A stretch of DNA of 64,000 bases from Paenibacillus mesophilus. Lineage in GTDB: Bacteria; Bacillota; Bacilli; Paenibacillales; NBRC-103111. The stretch is taken from the NCBI RefSeq assembly GCF_005938385.1, contig NZ_VCRA01000003.1, forward strand, positions 1 to 64,000, in the 5' to 3' direction. The translations under genes were made by a program, and so were the position numbers. The notes under the pieces are model-generated. The model was not told the origin of the DNA, ran no database searches, and saw nothing but the letters and a program-made list of their open reading frames with translations. Shown piece by piece: positions 16,619 to 23,894 of the stretch (positions within the stretch are counted from its first letter, which is position 1; every line of letters begins with the position of its first letter).

Positions 16619-19600
16619 TTATTGTTCCGCGATAAGGTCGATCCGGAACGTATGGGTTCCTTTCCATTTCGTAGCCGGGTAGTAGAGCATCTGCGATGGA
16701 CGATCGGACGTGATCTCGTCGCTCAAATAAGCGAAGCCGGGGTCCATGCCGACCGCAATCGTCGTGACGCCTTGCGTTTCGTCACGGGTTACGCCCGTAA
16801 TCCGGTAAGCGTGAGCGGTCTGATCCGGATGGGTGACGAACACGTAACGTCCGACCGCGGACGGCGGAACGACCGCCGGAGTGACGAACGCATCCGTTTC
16901 CCCCGGTATTTGTCCGCGATTCACCTTCGTAATATCGCCCGTGACCGTTCCCGCGCCGACCAATTGATCCGTACCCTTCCGAAGCAAGGTGCCTCCCGAA
17001 ACATACATTTTGGTCACCGCGCCGTTCTCCAGGCGGATAAAGCCCATTTTGCCGATCATGGTCATATCGCCGACCGTAAGCGGCTGTCCGCCGTTATTCG
17101 GAGAGCTGAGGATGATATCGGTCGTATTACCGTACGAAACGGAAACTACTGCCTCTCCCGTCGTTTCGTCCGATTTCAGCACTTGTACGCTATCGATCAG
17201 CGCGTTCGCTCCGGCGGCGTACGGTTCCATGACATGGATGAATTGACTTCTCAGATCGGTACCTTCTTTGCGCAGGACGAATTTCGGCATATCGTATTTG
17301 ACGGCCTCCGTATTCGTGTCGAAATTCAGCCCGTTTACGCGGGTCGACCTCAGCGACGGCGATTTGCCGATGAACAGCCGATTGTTCCCGCTGCCGGCGT
17401 AGCCGAATATTTTCATATTCGCCTTGTCGACGGTGCCGCTTTTCGTCGTCATCGCAAGCTCGTACGTACCGTCCGGCACATCCGCCTTCCGCACGTCCTT
17501 CACATAAATGTAGCCGTAATATTGATTGTCGCTCGTGCCGCCCGTATCCGTCTCCTGAGCCGGCTGTATAATCGTTGGGCTTCCGTTAACCAGATAAGGT
17601 CCGTAATTCTCGAGCGCCACGTTGGCCGTAATAGCCGCATCGCGATTCGCGTCGCCGTTCAGCGTATATTCATGCTTGCTGCCCCCCGCCACGCGGAACA
17701 AATCGACGACATATCCCGAACCGCCAGCCGCCCCGTTAAATCCGATAAACCACGGCTCCCTGCTGTACTCCGTAACGCCCGGATAGGCGTTTTCCTGATG
17801 TGCCTGCATCGCCTGAACATCTCCCGATGGCGAGAACAGACTGTAGTCGGTCAGCTTGCCGCCCGGCTTGGCGGCCGCCCCTTGGATCGTAGCGTCTTTG
17901 CCGTCCACGACGACCGTGTTATGACCCAATGTAGAAACGGACCACTGCCGGTAAAACGTATGCGTATACCCGAGGTCGGGCAGCAGCTCTTGGCCTTCCC
18001 CATACAGCGTCAAATTTAACGGATCTTTATGATCGTGCCCGTATTTCGGGGAGAACGTCATATACAGCTGCGATTGACCGGCTCCTTGACCGCGTATCAG
18101 CTTCGCGATACCCGCCGCCGGCATGACGAGCGAAGAATCGTTCTGCGGCGCCGTCGCCTTCTGGAAAGCCCAAGTATCGTTGATCGGGAAATAGTTGCCG
18201 TTCGGATAAGCAAGCAGATTCGGCACGTTAAGCAAGGAACCGATTTGCGGCAGCATGACGGACGGATCGAAATTATCGAATCGCTGGCCCGTTATGGAGG
18301 ACAAGTAGCCCGCCGGATCGGTCCATCCGGCCGCATAACCCGCCGTCCCCCGGATGCCGTTGCTCGTCTGGTTATGGTACGAAAGCGTTATTTCTTTCCA
18401 AAAACCGTCGAACAAGAAGCCGCTCTTGGCAAACTCGTCCATCCGTTTTACCGCTTCATGAACGTAACGCGGTTCCTTCAACGCTTTCCCGAGCTGGATA
18501 AGGCCGATCCAATTCGAATACTCGACATTGCTGTTCAGCACCGGGTACGTATAAATCGATTCGATGGACGGAATGAGCATGCCGTCCACGATTTTGCTCC
18601 GGACGTCTTCTCCGGCTTCGGCGCCGAGCAGAGCGAAAGCGTCGGTCTTATCGACCTCGGCGAAAGCGTCAGCCAGCGGACGCAGCGCCACAAGCTCCTG
18701 CAAAGTCCACCGCTCCCACATTCCGCCAAAATAGTTGTAAGGCGGGACGGCCTGTCCGTCCATCGGGTATTGGTTCCATATCGTATCGTTGATTCTCACC
18801 CAGCCTGCATACGCTTGACTGAACCGATACAGCAATCTGGCCGCCCCGAGAGGGTCGGTCGCAGCCAATTCCTTCGTCCGTTTCACCGCATGGAGCCGCT
18901 GCTGGTGCCATAGATGGGCCGACAGGAAGTAACGCTTGCCCGTGCCGTCCACATAATAAGGATAGTCGACCTGCTCGCCTTTTTTGTTCGTGACGGTCAG
19001 CTTGTTCGTTTCTTTATAAGTATCGTTCGGGTAATCGATCTTCAGCGCGTCCGCCGACGTAATGCTCCATGGCTTGGATGCGCTCCAAGTATAATTCGCG
19101 GACCGGAACCCGAGCTGCGTATTATGCGGAACGCCTGTGGCAAAAAATCCGACCCGGTCGGGGATAAGCTGCATGAGAAGCTGCACTTCCGCGCTGGGCG
19201 GCTGGTAAGTGACAGGGGTTACCGTCGTTACGGAAGGCGGAACATGATACAGCCGTTCCCCCGCTTCGATCAGGCTATTACGGTCGAAAGTGAACTCTGC
19301 CAGCTTCGCGGACTCGTCTCCATGGCTCCCTGCGAATAGCTGCAGCCGGTATAATCCATCTTCCAGCGGGGCCGGATGCGAAAATCCGAGCATATAGTCG
19401 TTCCCTTGCTTGGTCAGCGCCGCATCGCCGAGAATCGTCCGCTCTCCGGACGGTGAAGTCCACACAAGCCGAATATCGGCATGTTTCAGCTGCGGGTAGC
19501 TGGATTTCCTGAATACCAGAACTTTCTCGCCGAAGCTTTTGAACAGCAAGCGGGCGTTTTGCGGCCGCCAAGCCTCTGCCGGGCTGCCTGCGGAAATAGA

Positions 19601-20422
19601 AGGCGGCTTCGCCATATACAGAGTGCCCAGACGGTTTTCATTCGTTACGCCGGCGTGTAGCGTAAATGCCCTTTGGTCGAACGGCCGGGTCCGGTCGTCG
19701 TCGATCAAGGTCGAAGTCCGGACCGGAACCCAAGAGCTCGCCGGATAAGGAGAGTCGGGGCCGTAGTAACGTACGATATTGAGCTTAAGCTCCGAAGTCG
19801 GCGCAAGCCGCGGTCCTCCGATCGCGCTCCAAGGTACGACCACCTCCGCCGACCAGCTACCGTCCGCCCGTTTGTGCACGACAGGCGAAACCTGCTTGCC
19901 CAGCACCAGATTGACGAACTTCTGCTCGCTGTCCTGAGGGTCCTGGCCCGTCCAGTTGTTGAAGCTGATTCCTACCGGATGCGTATCCGTCGTAACGTTT
20001 ACCGGAATCGTATAGAAAGTGAATTCATCCACCCCATTGCCAAGGACGATAAATAATCGCTCCGCTGCAGGAGGCACATCGTAACCCGTCGGGCTTTCCA
20101 ATGAAATGTACAACCGGTTCGGATCGTATACGACTTTGACAACCGCATCATGCCCGGTATCGAGGTTGTCGAAAAACGTTTTGAATCCTTGCAACGGCTG
20201 TGCTTGTCCCCAAACCGGCTCATTCAGGATGCCGTCCGCCGAGATCGGACCATAAGTGTTGGACGTGACGACTCCAAAGCGGTCATCCAGCATATCGACG
20301 CGCGGATAAGCATCCGGTTCCGCTCCCGCTTCCTCGGCATACAGCCCCGGGAAGGTAACGGCTTGAATCAACAGCATCAGGAAGAGCAGCCAAGCTATGC
20401 TGCGAACGCGAACGGAATTCAC
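16619..20422 (-). CDS. Secreted heparinase II/III-family polysaccharide lyase
   Basis: A 1267-residue exported protein. A signal peptide (hydrophobic core, cleavage near LYA at about 29) precedes a CBM9-like domain (ISADGILNEPVW), then a helical central part (about 450-760) and a heparinase II/III-like C-terminal part with GHDHKDPLN near residue 795 and GYTHTFYRQWSVSTLGHNTV after it. This family cleaves uronic-acid-containing glycans by beta-elimination; the substrate cannot be read from sequence. The start is a GTG with AAGGAG nine bases upstream. It follows the solute-binding lipoprotein by 45 bases and ends at a terminator, so the two form one unit. A full-length paralog without signal peptide lies at 26746-30429. 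Confidence 0.85.
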   Translation of the reverse strand: MNSVRVRSIAWLLFLMLLIQAVTFPGLYAEEAGAEPDAYPRVDMLDDRFGVVTSNTYGPISADGILNEPVWGQAQPLQGFKTFFDNLDTGHDAVVKVVYDPNRLYISLESPTGYDVPPAAERLFIVLGNGVDEFTFYTIPVNVTTDTHPVGISFNNWTGQDPQDSEQKFVNLVLGKQVSPVVHKRADGSWSAEVVVPWSAIGGPRLAPTSELKLNIVRYYGPDSPYPASSWVPVRTSTLIDDDRTRPFDQRAFTLHAGVTNENRLGTLYMAKPPSISAGSPAEAWRPQNARLLFKSFGEKVLVFRKSSYPQLKHADIRLVWTSPSGERTILGDAALTKQGNDYMLGFSHPAPLEDGLYRLQLFAGSHGDESAKLAEFTFDRNSLIEAGERLYHVPPSVTTVTPVTYQPPSAEVQLLMQLIPDRVGFFATGVPHNTQLGFRSANYTWSASKPWSITSADALKIDYPNDTYKETNKLTVTNKKGEQVDYPYYVDGTGKRYFLSAHLWHQQRLHAVKRTKELAATDPLGAARLLYRFSQAYAGWVRINDTIWNQYPMDGQAVPPYNYFGGMWERWTLQELVALRPLADAFAEVDKTDAFALLGAEAGEDVRSKIVDGMLIPSIESIYTYPVLNSNVEYSNWIGLIQLGKALKEPRYVHEAVKRMDEFAKSGFLFDGFWKEITLSYHNQTSNGIRGTAGYAAGWTDPAGYLSSITGQRFDNFDPSVMLPQIGSLLNVPNLLAYPNGNYFPINDTWAFQKATAPQNDSSLVMPAAGIAKLIRGQGAGQSQLYMTFSPKYGHDHKDPLNLTLYGEGQELLPDLGYTHTFYRQWSVSTLGHNTVVVDGKDATIQGAAAKPGGKLTDYSLFSPSGDVQAMQAHQENAYPGVTEYSREPWFIGFNGAAGGSGYVVDLFRVAGGSKHEYTLNGDANRDAAITANVALENYGPYLVNGSPTIIQPAQETDTGGTSDNQYYGYIYVKDVRKADVPDGTYELAMTTKSGTVDKANMKIFGYAGSGNNRLFIGKSPSLRSTRVNGLNFDTNTEAVKYDMPKFVLRKEGTDLRSQFIHVMEPYAAGANALIDSVQVLKSDETTGEAVVSVSYGNTTDIILSSPNNGGQPLTVGDMTMIGKMGFIRLENGAVTKMYVSGGTLLRKGTDQLVGAGTVTGDITKVNRGQIPGETDAFVTPAVVPPSAVGRYVFVTHPDQTAHAYRITGVTRDETQGVTTIAVGMDPGFAYLSDEITSDRPSQMLYYPATKWKGTHTFRIDLIAEQ

Positions 20423-20467
20423 TTTTCTTCACTCCTTCGGTTTACCGGAGTCCGGCTTGCGATCGAT

Positions 20468-21817
20468 TCACTTGCTCTTCAACTCCGCAATTTGCTTGTT
20501 GGCAGCTTCTTCCGCTTCCCGCAGCGCCGTATTGACGTCCTTCTGCCCGGACACCACTTTATCGAACGCGCTGATCAGAGCCGCCCTTGCCGCAATATAA
20601 TATTGATCCTTCAAATTCATTTCACCGTATCGGGGCGGTACGAGCGCCTTCACGTTTTTGCCCTTCAATTCCGGGATACCGCTGCCGAGCTGGCCGATAT
20701 AATCCACGTTTTGGAGCGGCGGCGTGGCACCGGTCGTTACAAGCTCCCGCTGGATGTCGTCGGAGACGAATTGCGTAATCGCCGCGAACGCTTCGTCCCT
20801 GAATTTGCTCGTCGAAGAAACCAAGTAATACCGGACGCTCGGCTGCGGCCCTTCTTTCGGATTGCTTTGGAAGGCGGGAAACGGCGCGATATCCCAGTTC
20901 ATGTCCCATTTCTCGCTGACGGCTCTTATCCCCGCATCGTTCACTCCGATAACGATCGCAACCGTCTTTTCCTTCGAGAACATCGTGCGCGATAACGTAA
21001 GACTCGTCAGCTTCGAAGGCTCGGAGAAGTTCGGAATCAGCGTATACAGCGGAACGAGCCTGTCGAATACCCGCTTCCAATAATCGTTCGACAACGTTGC
21101 TTGCACGGTCTTGGGGTCGACGTATCGAGGCGCTTTCTCGTTCATGTCAAGCATGGAGATAATATCTCCGGCGAAGCCGTAATATTGCACGCCGCCTTCG
21201 ACCCGGGTCAGCTTCCGCGCCGTCTCGTAAATTTGTTCCCAGGTCATGTTGTCGGTCAAATAAGGGACGCCGAACTTATCGAACAAATCTTTGTTGTAAT
21301 ACAGCGTGTAAGAGCTTACTCTTCCAGGCAGGCCGAACAGCTTGCCCCCGGTAATCCGCTTCATGGAATCGATCGTCACCGGAATAAACCGGTTCAGGTC
21401 GTAATTGTACTTCTTCACCAGATCCGAAATGTCCGAATCCAGCCCCACGTCGATAATCGGCTGCACGTCCGGGGTCGATATGATGATATCGATGGGCGTT
21501 TTCGCCGTTACGACGTCCTTCAAAGACGTTCCCGTTCCGGGCGCAATGAATTTGAATTTGAAATTCGGATATTTCCGCTGGATATACTGCCCTTCCGATG
21601 CCATAAACCCTTCATAATTGCCGCTCAGCATCGAATACACCGTAAGCTCCACTTGCTTGTTCGGATCGATCGGATCCGCGGCTTTGACGCCGGCAGGCGC
21701 TTTCTGATTGTCGGCCGACGGGGCCGTCCCTCCTCCCCCCTCTTCTTTGCCGCAGGCTGCGAGTACCACCAGCGCCGCCAAAGTTGCCGCACTCAGCAAA
21801 CTTTTTTTATTTCCCAT
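20468..21817 (-). CDS. Extracellular solute-binding lipoprotein (sugar ABC type)
   Basis: A 449-residue lipoprotein of the family 1 solute-binding proteins that deliver sugars to ABC importers. The leader MGNKKSLLSAATLAALVVLAAC places the lipidated cysteine at residue 22. The fold signs include YIQRKYPNFKFKFIAPGTG, LYYNKDLFDKFGVPY and the MTWEQIYE hinge motif common in these proteins. The ATG at 21817 fits a lipoprotein leader; the frame stays open 186 bases upstream into the regulatory region. No permease or ATPase gene is nearby, so it must use a transporter encoded elsewhere. It is transcribed with the secreted lyase and divergently from the FAD oxidoreductase. Confidence 0.88.
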   Translation of the reverse strand: MGNKKSLLSAATLAALVVLAACGKEEGGGGTAPSADNQKAPAGVKAADPIDPNKQVELTVYSMLSGNYEGFMASEGQYIQRKYPNFKFKFIAPGTGTSLKDVVTAKTPIDIIISTPDVQPIIDVGLDSDISDLVKKYNYDLNRFIPVTIDSMKRITGGKLFGLPGRVSSYTLYYNKDLFDKFGVPYLTDNMTWEQIYETARKLTRVEGGVQYYGFAGDIISMLDMNEKAPRYVDPKTVQATLSNDYWKRVFDRLVPLYTLIPNFSEPSKLTSLTLSRTMFSKEKTVAIVIGVNDAGIRAVSEKWDMNWDIAPFPAFQSNPKEGPQPSVRYYLVSSTSKFRDEAFAAITQFVSDDIQRELVTTGATPPLQNVDYIGQLGSGIPELKGKNVKALVPPRYGEMNLKDQYYIAARAALISAFDKVVSGQKDVNTALREAEEAANKQIAELKSK

Positions 21818-21934
21818 CTTCGACTTGCCCCTCTCTCGATGATAGACCGGTTCGCCGTATGAAAATGACAGCGTTTTCTCCCGCTCGTTGCTTTGATTAT
21901 AGCGGACCGCATTTTTCGCCAACAAGGAATCCTT

Positions 21935-22032
21935 ATGACCTCGCATAGTATTTTCGTTACCCGTTGTCCCCGTTTTTGCGGGTTCGCCGAAACGGTCGGG
22001 CACGAGGTCATCAAAATACTACTTGAGGTCAT
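21935..22032. promoter_or_regulatory. Divergent operator: long inverted repeat with GAGGTCAT boxes
   Basis: ATGACCTC-N3-TAGTATTTT (21935-21954) recurs in inverse at 22013-22032 with 17 of 20 bases matching. A further GAGGTCAT box at 22004-22011 is 21 bases from the one at 22025-22032, two helical turns. The element lies between the divergent lipoprotein and FAD oxidoreductase genes and is the most likely binding site for a local regulator such as the GH31-AraC protein (inference). Confidence 0.55.
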
Positions 22033-22109
22033 CAGGCTTGCTTATGCCTGCGGGCATTCCGAGCTACCATGTATAAGAATCGACTTCACACCCATACGGA
22101 GGAATGAAC

Positions 22110-23702
22110 ATGGTACGCGAAATGAAAGCCGATATCGTCATAATCGGAGGAAGTCTAGGAGGCTGCGCCGCCGCGCTTGCCGCCGCACGTCTCGGCAAGA
22201 CGGTGCTGATGACGGAAGAGACGGAGTGGATCGGAGGGCAGCTGACGAGTCAAGCGGTGCCGCCGGACGAGAACCGCTGGATCGAGCAGTTCGGCGGCAC
22301 GGGCAGCTATCGCCTGTTCCGTGATAAGGTCAGAGACTATTACCGCCGCAATGTGCCGCTGACACCGGAAGCGGCCGCGATTCCCAATCTGAATCCGGGA
22401 AATGCCAAAGTAAGCCGAATCAGCCATGACCCGCGAGTCGCTCTGGCGGTGCTGCTGGAAATGCTCGCTCCTTATACGCTCAGCGGCAAACTGGTCATCC
22501 TGTCCCGATGCCGGGCGGAAGCAGCCGAAATGGATGGAGACCGGATCCGCTCGATTACGGTGAGGAATGTCCTAACAGGAACAGTGACGATTGCGGCCGC
22601 CCCGTATTTTCTCGACGCTACCGATTGCGGCGAGCTGCTGCCGCTGACCGGGACCGAATATGTGACGGGAGCGGAATCCAAAGCCGAGACCGGCGAGCGT
22701 CACGCGCTCGATGGACCGGCCGATCCGCAAGACATGCAGGCGATTACGCACTGCTTTGTCGTGGATTATATAGAGGGCGGTCAGCATACGATCGACAAGC
22801 CGAACGATTACGAATTTTGGCGGTCGTACCGGCCCGATTTTTGGCCCGACCAATTTTTGAGCTTCTCGGGAGTTCGGCCTTCGACATTGGAGCATGTGCG
22901 CTACGATCTGTTCCCCGGAGGGCAAGGACTGACGTTTTGGGAAGGCTTCTCGCTCATGTCGTACCGGCGTCTGGCGGATAAAACCAGCTTCGCTCCCGGC
23001 ACGTTCGACGGCGATATGACCGTTGTCAATTGGCCGCAGAACGATTACTTCCTCGGCTCGATCATCGATGTAGACGAAGCGGAGAAATCCCGCAATCTCC
23101 GGCGGGCCAAGGAACTGAGTCTCTCGCTGCTGTACTGGCTGCAGACGGAAGCTCCGCGGCCCGACGGCAAATACGGCTATCCCGGCTTTCGCCTGCGCAA
23201 GGACGTTTTCGGTACGGATGACGGCATGGCGCTCTATCCGTATATTCGCGAGTCGAGAAGAATCAAGGCGGAATTTACGATTTTGGAGCAATACGTCAAT
23301 CCGTTGGATCGGCCTGACGGGCGGGCCGCCGTATTCACCGACTCCGTCGGGATCGGACATTACGGCATTGATCTCCATCCGAGCACCGGAAACCGCCATT
23401 ACATCCATTTGAACGCGCTTCCTTTCCAAATTCCGCTCGGCAGCCTGATCCCCGTCCGAGTCGACAATCTGCTGCCGTCTTGCAAAAATATCGGAACGAC
23501 GCATATTACGAACGGCTGCTATCGGCTCCATCCCGTAGAGTGGAACATCGGCGAAGCGTCCGGCGCTTTGGCTGCCTTTTGTCTGGAACGCGGGGAATCG
23601 CCGCGCGCCGTCCGAAACGATCCGGCTCTGCTTGCCGACTTCCAGAGCGTGCTAACGAAGCAGGGTGTCGAGCTTGCATGGCCCGACTCCGTCGTCGGCT
23701 GA
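22110..23702 (+). CDS. FAD-dependent oxidoreductase
   Basis: A 530-residue flavoprotein. The N-terminus has the dinucleotide-binding fingerprint ADIVIIGGSLGGCAAALAAA, then an EETEWIGGQLTSQAVPPDE segment typical of the FAD_oxidored (PF12831-like) group often found in glycan clusters; a late GNRHYIHLNALPFQIPLG and a C-terminal LPSCKNIGTTHITNG complete the fold. The substrate is not known. I place the start at the ATG at 22110, seven bases after GGAGG, rather than at the ATG at 22104, which overlaps the site. No export signal is present, so it should be cytoplasmic. It is divergent from the lipoprotein/lyase unit and is followed by a terminator. Confidence 0.82.
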   Translation: MVREMKADIVIIGGSLGGCAAALAAARLGKTVLMTEETEWIGGQLTSQAVPPDENRWIEQFGGTGSYRLFRDKVRDYYRRNVPLTPEAAAIPNLNPGNAKVSRISHDPRVALAVLLEMLAPYTLSGKLVILSRCRAEAAEMDGDRIRSITVRNVLTGTVTIAAAPYFLDATDCGELLPLTGTEYVTGAESKAETGERHALDGPADPQDMQAITHCFVVDYIEGGQHTIDKPNDYEFWRSYRPDFWPDQFLSFSGVRPSTLEHVRYDLFPGGQGLTFWEGFSLMSYRRLADKTSFAPGTFDGDMTVVNWPQNDYFLGSIIDVDEAEKSRNLRRAKELSLSLLYWLQTEAPRPDGKYGYPGFRLRKDVFGTDDGMALYPYIRESRRIKAEFTILEQYVNPLDRPDGRAAVFTDSVGIGHYGIDLHPSTGNRHYIHLNALPFQIPLGSLIPVRVDNLLPSCKNIGTTHITNGCYRLHPVEWNIGEASGALAAFCLERGESPRAVRNDPALLADFQSVLTKQGVELAWPDSVVG

Positions 23703-23784
23703 CATTCCCGGGACCTAACAGTACGTCTGTCCGGTTCCCGAGGGCGAATGCGGAACGTTTTCCGCCGAATCCATACTCCGATTC

Positions 23785-23815
23785 AGGCCGATCTGCTGGC
23801 AGGTCGGCCTTTCCC
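23785..23815 (+). terminator. Terminator after the FAD oxidoreductase
   Basis: AGGCCGA-x-CTGC pairs with GCAG-x-TCGGCCT and is followed by TTTCCCC. The T-run is short. Confidence 0.5.
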
Positions 23816-23838
23816 CTATCCGCGCCGATAACGAAATG

Positions 23839-23847
23839 TGCTAAACT
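23839..23847 (+). promoter_or_regulatory. Possible extended -10 promoter for the GH31-AraC gene
   Basis: TGCTAAACT reads as an extended -10 element (TGn plus TAAACT) 48 bases before the start codon. No convincing -35 is visible. Confidence 0.3.
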
Positions 23848-23894
23848 AATACATATCGTCTTCCATCGAGGATTAGCGACAAGGGGGTATGCGC

